Shown one piece after another: positions 20,101 through 28,678 of a DNA stretch of 62,816 nucleotides. The position numbers were made by a program, and so were the translations under genes. Under the pieces are notes generated by a model, which was given only the letters and a program-made list of their open reading frames with translations, did not search any database and had not been told where the DNA came from. This DNA comes from an uncultured Opitutia bacterium (GTDB lineage Bacteria > Verrucomicrobiota > Verrucomicrobiia > Opitutales > Opitutaceae): the NCBI GenBank assembly GCA_903840415.1, contig CAIMFY010000040.1, positions 1-62,816 of the forward strand, written 5' to 3'. Within the stretch, counting starts at the first letter, position 1, and each line of letters starts with the position of its first letter.

Positions 20101-20445
20101 GGCGTGGCGCCGAAGAATGCATTTTATCAACCTTGGGTCAATCGGCTCGACCTGCACTTCGCCCAGACCGTGCCGATCTACAAGCCAGCCGAACTCGAAC
20201 TCTTCTTCGACTTCGTCAACTTCGGCACGTTCCTCGACAAGCACCTCTTCAACTATTTTGAAAAGGCTCCGCTGAGCAGCAACGACGTCTTCTGGCGCGT
20301 AAATGCCGGCGGAGCGACCTACGGCCCGGATGGTCGCATCCGTCCGACCTTTAGCTCGACGACGACCAACGCTAACACGGCGTTCATCTACGACAACGTG
20401 CAATCCCGCTGGCGCATCCAACTCGGCGCCAGACTGAAGTTCTAA
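17164..20445 (+). CDS. Oar-like TonB-dependent outer-membrane receptor
   Basis: A 1093-residue outer-membrane protein. A signal peptide (cleavage after A-L-A, near residue 33; a second ATG at codon 15 would give a shorter one) is followed by a carboxypeptidase-regulatory-like beta domain at about 38-122, an EKFTVSG linker common in verrucomicrobial receptors, a plug domain with L-I-D-G-S-P-I-N-D-Q-F-G and V-N-A-V-T-K-S-G-T-N-T-F-H-G-S, and a long beta-barrel ending in L-K-F. The terminal aromatic residue suits BAM-dependent insertion. Oar-type proteins are associated with protein/protease export or polymer uptake; the ligand is unknown. It stands alone between an A/T-rich leader and a strong terminator. 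Confidence 0.9.
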   Translation: MNPPTHIPFDPTAPMLRAVVLFIGFAFAPFALAQGVVTAGLTGIVRDNGGKLIAGAAVTAVHTPTGTSYDAKTTEAGRYNFRGLIAGGPYTVSIAASGFKPVERTDLMTQLGQDLAVDFALENSSVVVMEKFTVSGQPGELNGNATGAGSLLDSMRLASKPTTQRSLADLVSASSFVTLASLSSANDREEAHIVALGQNNRYNSVLIDGSPINDQFGLNGTGLASFFNPLSIDVIDQLAIDVSPYDTRQSGFTGAAVNAVTKSGTNTFHGSLYYDISKDKILGFRGQGGDVAVGPTQGIVPALKRETKGFTFGGPILKNKLFFFVNYEKFIRVAPALTSGLNPDAADVAAINAGIAAITSAVGKGANFGTYSQNIVNQAQEEKKLAKLDWNIISGQRLSVRYSETPGTVPQFGDFGLASFGSGILTNSGGGTSVYSSAFYSQIRKERNITATLTSQWTQNFKTELRLGNVKQDQYTPIVATLPQVRIFGINGTNQAGARITNGVLEMGTDQFRMGNQVNAKTKTYSAVGDYFMGNLTFSGGAQYEKNNDYNLFRAGSFGIFDYANIAAFQADTANGFSRAYYVQGTPEADVSDSSILGIFGQAKWEVVPRLSLSAGVREDIVGSSTRPPFNQTFMNRFGYANNGTIDGVSVTSPRLSFNWGVDESRSTQLRGGIGHFLGRAPWVFFSNSYSAPGVGRYTDIQSSGSLTTYLKNSFDPTNPIGVAPSIPATGRFEVDLTDDKIKLPSVWRGNFAIDRKLPFWNSTLTLEAIQSYNDAALFITNDNLLPTTLGADGRQRFAGNVNTLANARFPEFLNVYHVKNVRTGESRYITLNWDRPLKEHWAANFSYTRGRSTEASSMGQTTASGMWQRNSVFNQNAVEEAHSDYEVPNRVQTSVTREFVYNKNWKTAVTLYYEGHTGNPFSYVYSTDLNGDSQSSNDLIAVPTGATDPRFDFSLMSAADQAAYFAFMQSTGLNKFAGGVAPKNAFYQPWVNRLDLHFAQTVPIYKPAELELFFDFVNFGTFLDKHLFNYFEKAPLSSNDVFWRVNAGGATYGPDGRIRPTFSSTTTNANTAFIYDNVQSRWRIQLGARLKF

Positions 20446-20471
20446 TCGAACCAGCCGCTCCTGCCCTCTCG

Positions 20472-20506
20472 ACCGCCGCATCCATTGGGTGCGGCGGTTT
20501 TGTTTT
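20472..20506 (+). terminator. Rho-independent terminator after the Oar-like receptor
   Basis: A 12-base stem (ACCGCCGCATCC with GGGTGCGGCGGT, one G-T pair) closes on a 3-base ATT loop and is followed by TTTGTTTT. This is the strongest hairpin-plus-U-tract in the window. It separates the receptor from the rhamnose module. Confidence 0.9.
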
Positions 20507-20603
20507 GGCGGAATTGGACGACTCAGTGGTCTTTACCAAGAGTCAGGTTTCATTCGAAAATTCCCTTGTTCCCCGCCCCATCGCCGTTTTCCTTCACCTT
20601 TCC

Positions 20604-21479
20604 ATGATTTACCTGCTCGGAGGCTCCGGTTACGTCGGCCAAACTTATCAGGCGCTGCTCACGCGCAAAGGCATCCCCTTTCGTAATCTCCGCCGCGCCG
20701 AAGTCGACTACACCGATCCCGCCGTCCTCCGCGCCGCGCTGCTCCGCGACAAGCCCGCCTTCCTGATCAATTCCGCGGGCTACACCGGCAAACCCAACGT
20801 TGACGCCTGCGAACTTCACAAAGCCGAATGCCTCTTCGGCAACGCCGTCCTTCCAGGTCTCATCGCGCAGTCCTGCGCCGACGCCGGCGTCCCGTGGGGT
20901 CACGTTTCCAGCGGCTGTATTTACAGCGGCGCGCGCCCGGATGGAACTGGCTTTAAGGAGGATGACACTCCGAATTTCACCTTCCGCACCAACCATTGCT
21001 CGTTCTACAGCGGCAGCAAAGCCCTCGGCGAAGAAGTTCTCGCCGGCGCGCCCAACCTCTACGTCTGGCGCCTCCGCATCCCCTTCGACAACGTCGAAAA
21101 CCCGCGCAACTACCTCACGAAACTGATGCGCTACCCGCGGCTCCTCGCCGCGACCAATTCCATTTCGCAGCTCGAGGAATTCTGCGCCGCCACTTTCGCC
21201 TGCTGGGAAAAACGCGTCCCCTTCGGCGCCTACAACGTCACCAACCCCGGCGCGATCACCACCCACGAAGTCGTCGAGCACATCAAGAAAAGCGGAGTCT
21301 GCCCGAAAGACTACGTGTTTTTCAAGGACGAGAACGAGTTCATGCACCTCGCCGCCAAGACTCCGCGCTCCAACTGTGTGATGGACTCCTCGAAGCTCGC
21401 CCGCCTCGGCATCACGATGACCGAAGTCCACGAAGCCGTCGCCCGCGACCTCCGCACCTGGCGCAAAGCCGCCGCCTGA
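20604..21479 (+). CDS. dTDP-4-keto-6-deoxyglucose epimerase/reductase-like SDR (NRS/ER or UER1 type)
   Basis: A 291-residue SDR with GGSGYVG at 6-12, an [15 protein letters not shown] segment, SSGCIYS with Cys105, Y135-S-G-S-K139, and NYLTKLMRY with Lys173. From memory this pattern matches the plant and giant-virus bifunctional 3,5-epimerase/4-reductase better than bacterial RmlD; the corresponding Cys and Lys are the reported epimerase residues in the Arabidopsis enzyme. It directly precedes rmlB and rmlA while no rmlC or rmlD is present, so it may do both last steps of dTDP-L-rhamnose synthesis. The start was chosen at the ATG directly before the Rossmann fold. RmlD-only function is the main alternative. 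Confidence 0.75.
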   Translation: MIYLLGGSGYVGQTYQALLTRKGIPFRNLRRAEVDYTDPAVLRAALLRDKPAFLINSAGYTGKPNVDACELHKAECLFGNAVLPGLIAQSCADAGVPWGHVSSGCIYSGARPDGTGFKEDDTPNFTFRTNHCSFYSGSKALGEEVLAGAPNLYVWRLRIPFDNVENPRNYLTKLMRYPRLLAATNSISQLEEFCAATFACWEKRVPFGAYNVTNPGAITTHEVVEHIKKSGVCPKDYVFFKDENEFMHLAAKTPRSNCVMDSSKLARLGITMTEVHEAVARDLRTWRKAAA

Positions 21480-21486
21480 TTTTCGC

Positions 21487-22554
21487 ATGAACCTCCTCGT
21501 CACCGGCGGTTGCGGCTTCATCGGCAGTAATTTCATCCGCCAGCGCCTGCTCGAAACCAATTCGCCGCTCGCAAAACTCGTCAACCTCGACGCCCTCACC
21601 TACGCCGGCAACCCCGCCAACCTCGCCGATCTCGCCGGCGATCCGCGCTACGTTTTTGCGCACGGCGATATCGGCGATACCGCGCTCGTCACGTGCCTCC
21701 TCGCCGAACATGCCATCGACGCCGTCGTCAATTTCGCCGCTGAGTCCCACGTCGACCGTTCGATCGATTCGCCGGAGCCGTTCATCCAAACCAACGTCGT
21801 CGGCACGCTCCGCCTCCTCAACTGCGCCCGTCTCTACTGGGCGAAACTTCCCGAACCCAATAAATCCGCGTTCCGCTTCTTGCACGTCTCGACCGACGAA
21901 GTTTACGGCACGCTTTCGCTCACCGACCCAGCGTTCACCGAGGAAACACCCTTCGCGCCAAATTCCCCCTACGCCGCCTCCAAAGCCTCCAGCGATCACC
22001 TCGTCCGCTCATTCCAGCACACCTACCATTTTCCGACGCTCACCACCAACTGCTCGAACAATTACGGCCCGTTCCATTTCCCGGAGAAACTGATCCCGCT
22101 GATGATCCTCAACGCCCTCGAGGGCAAACCGCTCCCGGTTTACGGCGACGGCCAGCAAATCCGCGACTGGCTCTACGTCGAAGATCACGCCGCCGCGATC
22201 TGGCTCGTGCTCCAACGCGGCCGCGTCGGCGAGACCTACAACATCGGCGGCCTGAACGAAAAACCGAACCTCGAAATCGTGAAATCCATCTGTGCGCTTC
22301 TCGACCAGAAGTCGCAGCGCGGCGACGGTAAATCGTATTTCACGCAAGTCACCTACGTTGCCGACCGCCCCGGCCATGACCGCCGCTACGCGATCGACTG
22401 CACCAAACTTCAGCGCGAACTCGGCTGGGCGCCGCAGGAAAGTTTCACCACTGGCATCGCCAAGACGGTCGACTGGTATCTCGTCCATCGCGCTTGGGCA
22501 GCCGACATCACCACCAAGAAATACGCTCGCGAACGCCTCGGCGTCGCCAAGTAA
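21487..22554 (+). CDS. rmlB: dTDP-glucose 4,6-dehydratase
   Basis: A 355-residue protein of normal length. It converts dTDP-glucose to dTDP-4-keto-6-deoxyglucose in the cytoplasm. TGGCGFIG binds NAD, the catalytic T136-D137-E138 occurs in S-T-D-E-V-Y-G, Y162-x-x-x-K166 is intact, and [17 protein letters not shown] is diagnostic of RmlB. It starts seven bases after the preceding epimerase/reductase gene and is followed by rmlA, so the three form one module. Confidence 0.96.
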   Translation: MNLLVTGGCGFIGSNFIRQRLLETNSPLAKLVNLDALTYAGNPANLADLAGDPRYVFAHGDIGDTALVTCLLAEHAIDAVVNFAAESHVDRSIDSPEPFIQTNVVGTLRLLNCARLYWAKLPEPNKSAFRFLHVSTDEVYGTLSLTDPAFTEETPFAPNSPYAASKASSDHLVRSFQHTYHFPTLTTNCSNNYGPFHFPEKLIPLMILNALEGKPLPVYGDGQQIRDWLYVEDHAAAIWLVLQRGRVGETYNIGGLNEKPNLEIVKSICALLDQKSQRGDGKSYFTQVTYVADRPGHDRRYAIDCTKLQRELGWAPQESFTTGIAKTVDWYLVHRAWAADITTKKYARERLGVAK

Positions 22555-22570
22555 TTCCTCACCCCCTCGC

Positions 22571-23455
22571 ATGAATCGCAAAGGCATCATCCTCGCCGGC
22601 GGCTCCGGCACGCGTCTTTTTCCCCTCACGATCGCGGTGAGCAAGCAGCTCATGCCGGTTTACGACAAGCCGATGGTTTATTACCCGCTGTCGGTGCTGA
22701 TGCTCGCCGGTATCCGCGAAGTTCTCGTCATCTCCACCCCAACCGATCTTCCGCTCTTTCGGAAACTGCTCGGCGACGGCGGCAGCTTTGGGCTCAAGCT
22801 CAGCTACGCCGAGCAACCCAGCCCCGACGGACTTGCTCAGGCGTTTCACATCGCCGGTGACACCGGTTTTCTCAAAAACGAGCCCGCCGCGCTCGTCCTC
22901 GGCGACAATCTTTTCTACGGCCACGATTTCACGCGCTCGCTGGAGGCCGCTGGTGCTCGCACGGAAGGGGCGACGATTTTCGGCTACCACGTGGCCGATC
23001 CGAAGAGCTATGGCGTCGTCGAATTCGCGCCCGACGGCCGTGTGCTTTCCCTCGAGGAAAAGCCCGCCGCACCGAAGTCCAACTACGCCATCCCCGGAAT
23101 TTATTTCTACGACGCCGATGTCGTCCGCCGCTCCCGCACCCTGAAACCCTCGAAACGCGGCGAACTCGAAATCACCGATCTCAACCGGCTCTACTTGGAA
23201 ACCGGCAGCCTCCGCGTCGAACTCCTTGGCCGCGGCACGGCCTGGCTCGACACCGGCACCCACGACTCGCTGCTTGAAGCTGCGCAATTCGTCTCAGTCA
23301 TCGAAAACCGCCAGGGCCTGAAGATCGCCTGCCTCGAGGAAATCGCCTGGCGCAAAGGCTGGATCGATCGGGCACTGTTCGACGCTAACGTCGCCAAGCT
23401 CGGCAAGTCCGCCTACGGCGCCTACCTCCGCCGCATCGCCGACGAAAAGCCGTAG
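22571..23455 (+). CDS. rmlA: Glucose-1-phosphate thymidylyltransferase
   Basis: A 294-residue nucleotidyltransferase that makes dTDP-glucose from glucose-1-phosphate and dTTP, the first step of the rhamnose pathway. [16 protein letters not shown] carries the pyrophosphorylase signature, followed by [23 protein letters not shown] and L-G-D-N. Length and motifs are standard. The leader is pyrimidine-rich without a ribosome-binding site. Its TAG stop lies within a GTAG-headed palindrome. Confidence 0.96.
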   Translation: MNRKGIILAGGSGTRLFPLTIAVSKQLMPVYDKPMVYYPLSVLMLAGIREVLVISTPTDLPLFRKLLGDGGSFGLKLSYAEQPSPDGLAQAFHIAGDTGFLKNEPAALVLGDNLFYGHDFTRSLEAAGARTEGATIFGYHVADPKSYGVVEFAPDGRVLSLEEKPAAPKSNYAIPGIYFYDADVVRRSRTLKPSKRGELEITDLNRLYLETGSLRVELLGRGTAWLDTGTHDSLLEAAQFVSVIENRQGLKIACLEEIAWRKGWIDRALFDANVAKLGKSAYGAYLRRIADEKP

Positions 23456-23474
23456 GAGCGGCTTTACGCCGCGA
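23452..23474 (+). repeat. GTAG-headed REP-like palindrome at the end of rmlA
   Basis: GTAG is followed by a hairpin GCGGC-TTTAC-GCCGC. The TAG of the head is the stop codon of rmlA. The layout resembles REP elements moved by RAYT-type transposases. Similar elements lie at 28631 and 31889. Confidence 0.65.
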
Positions 23475-23500
23475 CTCGGCTGCCCCACGCTCGCCCCCGC

Positions 23501-24451
23501 GTGCAGGTCTCGTTCGTCATCCCGCTCTTCAATAATCTCGCGCTCACCCGTGAGTGCGTCGCGAGCCTGCAAGCCACGCTGCCGCCGAACCTCGCGCATG
23601 AGATTATTCTCGTCGACGACGGCAGCACCGATGGCACGCGCGCCTGGCTCGAGACGCTCGCAGCGCCGTTTCGGGTCGTGCTCAACGACGGTAACCTCGG
23701 CTACGCCGCCGCCAATAACCGCGCCGTCGCCCTCGCGACTGGAAAATTTCTCGCACTCATCAACAACGATCTCGTCCTCCGGACGCACTGGCTGGATCGC
23801 ATGCTCGCGGCGCACCGCTCCCTTGGCGATTGCGCTGGAGTCATCGGCAATATCCAACTCGACGCCCGCACCGGCGCCATCGATCACACGGGCATCATCA
23901 TTAATCTCGCCGGCAAGCCTGTGCATGATCGTGCGCTCCCGTCGTGGTGGTCGCGCTTTCGTTCGGACGTGCGGCCGGTGCCCGCCGTCACCGGCGCCTG
24001 CATGTTGATCGAGCGCGCACTCTGGGAGCAACTCGGCGCCTTCGACGAAGCCTACGTCAATGGCGGCGAAGACATCGATTTGTGTTTCCGGGCCCGCGCC
24101 GCGGGGCGCGTCAACGCCGTCGCCCTCACGAGCGTCGTCCGCCACCACATCAGTTCGTCGGTGGGCCGGAAACTTCACGACGAGGAAAATTCCTATCGGC
24201 TCGCGTGCCGCTGGCGCCGCGAGTTCATCGCCGCCGCGGATCTCGCGTTGCACCAATGGTGCCGCAATTACATCGAGCAGGCCCTCATCGAACCGCGCGA
24301 CACCCAGCCGAACCTCGTTTGGCGCGCCTGGCTCTACGCGAACGATCTACGGCGCGCGCCGCCGCCCGAAGCTGTCGCCGCCCTCAAGGCCGCGCTGGAC
24401 CAGGAGTTCGCACACTGGGCCGAATTGTTCGGCCCTGTCACGCGCTCCTGA
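23501..24451 (+). CDS. GT2 glycosyltransferase, rhamnosyltransferase-like
   Basis: A 316-residue GT-A protein starting at GTG. The strand V-S-F-V-I-P-L-F-N-N begins the fold, V-D-D-G-S-T-D-G-T follows, and the metal motif lies in L-I-N-N-D-L-V. The G-G-E-D-I-D-L-C-F-R-A-R motif is typical of WbbL/rhamnosyltransferase-like enzymes. Its position right after the dTDP-rhamnose genes supports rhamnose as donor (inference). The last 14 bases overlap the convergent gene on the other strand. Confidence 0.8.
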   Translation: MQVSFVIPLFNNLALTRECVASLQATLPPNLAHEIILVDDGSTDGTRAWLETLAAPFRVVLNDGNLGYAAANNRAVALATGKFLALINNDLVLRTHWLDRMLAAHRSLGDCAGVIGNIQLDARTGAIDHTGIIINLAGKPVHDRALPSWWSRFRSDVRPVPAVTGACMLIERALWEQLGAFDEAYVNGGEDIDLCFRARAAGRVNAVALTSVVRHHISSSVGRKLHDEENSYRLACRWRREFIAAADLALHQWCRNYIEQALIEPRDTQPNLVWRAWLYANDLRRAPPPEAVAALKAALDQEFAHWAELFGPVTRS

Positions 24452-25370
24452 CTACTTCGCGAACGACCGCCTGCGGCCGTTGGTTCACGGTGAGAAACAT
24501 TCGGCCGACATATTCGCCGATGATGCCGAGCAGCACGAGCTGCGTGCCGGAAAACACGAGCAGCGCCGAGAGCACGAGTCCGAAGCCCGACGGCGGACCT
24601 TGGTTCGTGAACCACCAGTAGACCACCCAGCCGAGCCCGACGAGGCCGGCGAACGCCATACCGAGCCCGAGCAGCGTCGCGACGCGCAGCGGCAGCACCG
24701 AAAAATTCACCCACGCGCTGAGCCAGAGCCGCACCAGCCGCCGCAGCGTGTAGCCGCTCGCACCCTCGCGCCGCGCCTCGTGCCGCACCTCGATCGATCC
24801 GATCCGCTGGGTGACCTGCAGAATCAAACCGTCGATGTAAGGATACGGCCCGGTGTGCGTGGCGACCTCCTTTGCGACGAACGCACTCACGCACCGGAAG
24901 CTGGAGAGGTAAAAGCCCGGCGGCTTGTCCAGCGCCCAATCGGTCATGCGGTTCGTAAACCAGCTCCCAAAATTCCGCCATGCCGAGTGCTGCTTTTCCG
25001 CGTAGTGCCCGAAGACCACGTCGAGCCCGGTCTCCTTCGCGTGGCGCCAGAGCCGCACCGCCTCGGCCGGCGGATTCTGCCCATCATCGTCGAGATTGAC
25101 AACGTGCGCGCCCCGCGCGTGCCTCCAGCCCGTAAGAACGGCGTTGTGCTCGCCGTAGTTGCGCGCGTGCTCCACGAACGTGATCGCCACCTTCGCCTCG
25201 CGCACGAGGCCGCGACACACGTCGCCGGTCGCGTCGCCGCTACCATCGTTGACCAAAATGATCTCGTGCCCGCCTTCGACCGTGAGCGCCTCGATCGCGT
25301 GCACCACCGCACCGATCGTCTCAGCACTGCGGTAGAGCGGAATCACGAAGCTGAGCGCGGGGGTCGTCAT
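24438..25370 (-). CDS. GT2 polyprenyl-phosphate glycosyltransferase, ArnC/GtrB-like
   Basis: A 310-residue protein with an N-terminal GT-A domain (V-N-D-G-S-G-D-A-T at 40-48; D94-D-D-G-Q-N-P) and two C-terminal membrane helices (about 230-255 and 265-285) followed by GIIGEYVGRMFLTVNQRP. This fold and ending are typical of ArnC, GtrB and related undecaprenyl-phosphate glycosyltransferases acting at the cytoplasmic face. It overlaps the upstream epimerase gene (ATGA), so both are co-translated. It probably supplies the lipid-linked sugar to the neighbouring GT-C-like protein. Confidence 0.88.
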   Translation of the reverse strand: MTTPALSFVIPLYRSAETIGAVVHAIEALTVEGGHEIILVNDGSGDATGDVCRGLVREAKVAITFVEHARNYGEHNAVLTGWRHARGAHVVNLDDDGQNPPAEAVRLWRHAKETGLDVVFGHYAEKQHSAWRNFGSWFTNRMTDWALDKPPGFYLSSFRCVSAFVAKEVATHTGPYPYIDGLILQVTQRIGSIEVRHEARREGASGYTLRRLVRLWLSAWVNFSVLPLRVATLLGLGMAFAGLVGLGWVVYWWFTNQGPPSGFGLVLSALLVFSGTQLVLLGIIGEYVGRMFLTVNQRPQAVVREVVRSA

Positions 25371-26368
25371 AGGTAGTGGCGCAGTTCCTTGCGATAGTAA
25401 GCGAGCGTCTTGGTCAAGGCCGCGCGCAAGTCCGTCCGCGGCCGCCAGCCGAGCTTTCGGCCAATCAACCGGTCGTCCGCGTAGTAGTCGCCGATGTCGA
25501 TCTTCTTTCGATCGGCGGGAAATTTTCGCACCACGAACGCGCCGCCCCGATTAATCTCGACGAGCAGTTCGGCGAGCCGCTGCAACGTGACCGGCGGCGG
25601 GCCGCCGAGATTGAAGATTTTTCCCACCGCGACCTCGTGGCTCGCCGCGAGGAGAAACGCCTCCACCGCATCGTCCACGTAGGTGAAGTCGCGCAGCTGC
25701 TCACCGCCCCACACCTCGAGCGGTTCGCCTTCCAAGAGCCGACGAATCCACACGCCGAAAAATGTCTGGCGCGCATCCTTGACGCGCATCCGCGGACCGA
25801 TCGTGTTGGTCAACCGCAGCGCCGTCGCGCGGATACCGTGCACCTGAGAGTAGAGCAGATGGTATTCCTCGCCCGCGAGTTTATTGATGCCGTTCACATC
25901 GACAGGCCGCAACGGGTGCTTTTCATCGACCGGCAGATAATCCGGTTTGCCGTAAATCTGCCTTGTGCTCGCAAACACGATCCGGATGGCGGGGTTGTGA
26001 ACTCGGCAGGCCTCGAGGATCGCGAGCTGCGCGCGACCGTTGATGTCGAGATCCGTCTGCGGATCGGTCATTGAATCCATGTGACTCGTCTGGCCGGCGA
26101 GATTGAAGAGAAAGGCCTGCCCGCGGATGAGGCGCGGCAGGCGCGGCCAGTCGCGGACGTCGGCCCGATGCACTCGCACGCGGCCGGCGAGGCCCGCGAG
26201 GTTGCGGCGGTTGCCACCATATTCGGGAATCTGCGCATCCACCACCGTCACGCGCGCGCCGAGCGCCACGAGCCGGTGCGCGAGATTCGATCCGATGAAG
26301 CCGAGCCCGCCGGTGATGAGCACGCATTTGCCGAAAAAGGCACGGTGAAAATTCGTCGAGGCGGACAT
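25367..26368 (-). CDS. NAD-dependent nucleotide-sugar epimerase with altered catalytic Tyr
   Basis: A 333-residue extended SDR. TGGLGFIGSN binds NAD and F-A-S-T-R-Q-I-Y-G gives the Thr/Ser region. The YxxxK site reads N159-G-I-N-K163, so the usual tyrosine is an asparagine. The C-terminal G-D-Y-Y-A-D-D and F-N-L-G-G-P motifs are typical of epimerases of LPS clusters. I recall close relatives with the same V-D-V-N-G-I-N-K wording, so it is probably a conserved subfamily rather than a mutation. Its stop overlaps the start of the ArnC/GtrB-like gene. The sugar is unknown. Confidence 0.8.
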   Translation of the reverse strand: MSASTNFHRAFFGKCVLITGGLGFIGSNLAHRLVALGARVTVVDAQIPEYGGNRRNLAGLAGRVRVHRADVRDWPRLPRLIRGQAFLFNLAGQTSHMDSMTDPQTDLDINGRAQLAILEACRVHNPAIRIVFASTRQIYGKPDYLPVDEKHPLRPVDVNGINKLAGEEYHLLYSQVHGIRATALRLTNTIGPRMRVKDARQTFFGVWIRRLLEGEPLEVWGGEQLRDFTYVDDAVEAFLLAASHEVAVGKIFNLGGPPPVTLQRLAELLVEINRGGAFVVRKFPADRKKIDIGDYYADDRLIGRKLGWRPRTDLRAALTKTLAYYRKELRHYL

Positions 26369-26425
26369 GCAGCCGGCAGCAAACACCGCTCTCGCGCCGT
26401 GCGCCAACCTGAAAAATGCCCGGCG

Positions 26426-28624
26426 CTACTTCGCCATCACTTCCAGTTCCAGGCGAAAAACACACACGCCGAGCAGCCGCGCATCGCCCGGACCGGCGGC
26501 CATGGGCGCAGGCTGCGAACGCAGCGTGAGCGTCGAGCTCCCCGGCGGAATTGTGACGATCGCCAGCGGCACGCGCGTGCGCTGCGAGCCGAGCCGCACC
26601 GGCGTCGACTCGGCACCGGCGCCACCGGCCAGTATTATGCCGCGGTCCACGCCGAGACTCCATCCGTCAAGCGTGCACCGCACAGTCAGAGGATAATCAT
26701 GCGAATTCTCGCAGCGGACCGTCGCATCGCCCTTCGTCCACTGCCAGCGCTCGCCCGTCTTCGGATCGAATTCCTCCTGATGCCAGCCGTCGCCGAGGGC
26801 AGCGCGGAAATAGTGCTGGCTGCGCGTATCGACGAGCGCGTAGTGGGGCGTGACTTGCCGGCGCGCATCACCGGACGGCTTCACCGCAACGATTCCCGCC
26901 TCCAGATCCCAGTCACCACGCAGCGGGGCGTTTCGCCGGCCCTCGTAGGTGTGCGTGGGAAAATACTGCGGTTTGCCGAGGAGAAAAGCATTGGCCCACA
27001 GGCGCGACCACATGTCGGGGATGCGCAGGTTCAGCGACACCACATCAGGCATCGCTTCGATGTGGCGAAGTTGTTTCAGCTCGTTGCTGACCAGCAATGG
27101 CGGCTGCCACATCCGCCAAAGAAACATGCCGTCCGCGATGACGTTGCCCGCAAGCACCAGCGCCGCCATCGCATACACCGCCACCCATTCGCGGAGGCGA
27201 TCGCTGCCGCGCCGCAGCGTCACCCACCAGCAGCCAGCCGCGAGGAGTTCAGGGTAAAACACAGCAAACAACTTGTAGGCGTCGTAACTCGCGTTGGTGC
27301 CAAGCCTCGCCCCACGCACCTCAAGAAACGCATAGCCCGCCAGCACCGGCACCGTCAGGCTCGCGACGAGCCACGCGCCCCGCGGCCGACGAACCAGCGC
27401 CCACCCGAGCATTCCGCTCACACCCGCCGCGAGCAGCCAGCGCAGTCCGCCCCAGGACCACGCCTGCAACTCCGGCCCGCTCACCAGCCCGAGCCAGCCT
27501 TCCGGCGTTAGCGCGGGAATGCGCCAGCCGAAATCATAGGTCTGAAACAGCCGGAACCGCTCGACGAGCCCGGCGACTCGTTCAAAAAAAATCACCCCGG
27601 CGATCGCCAGTGGGGCCAGCAGCGCCAGCGCCCATCCGGCGAATCGCGTCCAGGCTCCCGTCGCCAGCACCCGTCCACTCGCAAACGCCACCGCCGGCAC
27701 CAAGCACACGATGAGCACGAAGTTGTAGCTGCCGAGCACGAGCGCGTAGCCCAGCACGAGCACCGGCGCGAACTCCACCGCCCGCCGCCACGTCAGCCGC
27801 CCCCGCCACAGCGCAAGCCCCGCCCAAGTGATCAACCCGATCGCCTGCGCCGCCAACAACTGGCCCATCGCCACGTGCACCACCGCATACCAGGTGATCG
27901 GACTCAGCCCGTAGATCGCCGCGACGGCCAGCGAGACGCCACTCGTGTAGCCCAGCACCGCCCGCGCGATCCAGAAGACCAGCGGCAGTGTCGAGACCAT
28001 CAGCACGACGGTCATCACGCCCGTTAGCTCATACGGCGCACAATCGAAGATCGAGCCGTTCAGCGCGATCAACGCCGATGGCGTGAAGTGATTCAGGCGC
28101 AGCCAAAAATCATAAAAGTTGTCCACCGACATCACGCTCACGACCTCGGTGAGACCGAGAAACCCGCCACGCTCCGAGTGCGCGAACTCCATGAACACCC
28201 GCGCGCCCGCCGCATAATCCGCCGCGTCGCAACTGCCGAGCGACATCGTCGTTAGCCCGCGCGAAGCGATCGCCATCGGAAGCACGAGCAGCGCGAGTCC
28301 GCCCGCCATCAGCGCCGCGAGCACGCCGAACCGGCTCGCGTCGGACACCAGTTGCCACGCGCCGCGTCGCCGCCAAGCGACTACCAGCAGCAGCGCCGGC
28401 ACGGCTTCGCTCGCCCACGCGTAGCTGTTGGTGCCGCGCAGATTCGCATAAGCACCGATCCAGACGACGAACGACTGCAAGGTGAAACCCGCCGGAATCG
28501 TCAGCACCGGCCAGAACCGTCGCCACGGCCGCGGCATCGCAAGCACCGCCAGTCCCGCGCCCCAAAACAGGGCGTGACCCAACAGGCCAAACGCGACGAT
28601 GAAAAACATCATGGGAAAACACAT
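26426..28624 (-). CDS. GT-C-like membrane protein with C-terminal WQWT beta-sandwich
   Basis: A 732-residue polytopic protein with about 14 hydrophobic segments up to residue about 560. The first large outer loop carries S-C-D-A-A-D-Y-A-A-G, a likely GT-C acidic motif. The C-terminal 120 residues form an extracytoplasmic beta-rich domain with GERWQWTKG, also seen in the proteins at 32.9 and 36.2 kb. A nearby ATG 12 bases downstream is an equally good start. A GTAG-headed repeat fills the spacer to the upstream methyltransferase. Confidence 0.7.
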   Translation of the reverse strand: MCFPMMFFIVAFGLLGHALFWGAGLAVLAMPRPWRRFWPVLTIPAGFTLQSFVVWIGAYANLRGTNSYAWASEAVPALLLVVAWRRRGAWQLVSDASRFGVLAALMAGGLALLVLPMAIASRGLTTMSLGSCDAADYAAGARVFMEFAHSERGGFLGLTEVVSVMSVDNFYDFWLRLNHFTPSALIALNGSIFDCAPYELTGVMTVVLMVSTLPLVFWIARAVLGYTSGVSLAVAAIYGLSPITWYAVVHVAMGQLLAAQAIGLITWAGLALWRGRLTWRRAVEFAPVLVLGYALVLGSYNFVLIVCLVPAVAFASGRVLATGAWTRFAGWALALLAPLAIAGVIFFERVAGLVERFRLFQTYDFGWRIPALTPEGWLGLVSGPELQAWSWGGLRWLLAAGVSGMLGWALVRRPRGAWLVASLTVPVLAGYAFLEVRGARLGTNASYDAYKLFAVFYPELLAAGCWWVTLRRGSDRLREWVAVYAMAALVLAGNVIADGMFLWRMWQPPLLVSNELKQLRHIEAMPDVVSLNLRIPDMWSRLWANAFLLGKPQYFPTHTYEGRRNAPLRGDWDLEAGIVAVKPSGDARRQVTPHYALVDTRSQHYFRAALGDGWHQEEFDPKTGERWQWTKGDATVRCENSHDYPLTVRCTLDGWSLGVDRGIILAGGAGAESTPVRLGSQRTRVPLAIVTIPPGSSTLTLRSQPAPMAAGPGDARLLGVCVFRLELEVMAK

Positions 28625-28630
28625 CACACT

Positions 28631-28678
28631 GTAGCGGCGGTGTGTGACCGCCGAGGAAAATCGCGCCGCCGCCGCTAC
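28631..28678. repeat. GTAG...CTAC REP-like palindromic element
   Basis: On the plus strand GTAG is followed by CGGCGGT-GTGTG-ACCGCCG (7-base stem). The right end, CGCCGCCGCCGCTAC, reads GTAG on the minus strand, where it supplies the TAG stop of the methyltransferase. It fills nearly all of the spacer between two minus-strand genes. Confidence 0.7.

Noticed and set aside
25367-25378. GTAG near the epimerase/ArnC overlap as a further palindromic repeat
   Set aside because: No hairpin follows and the overlapping genes end in TGA here.
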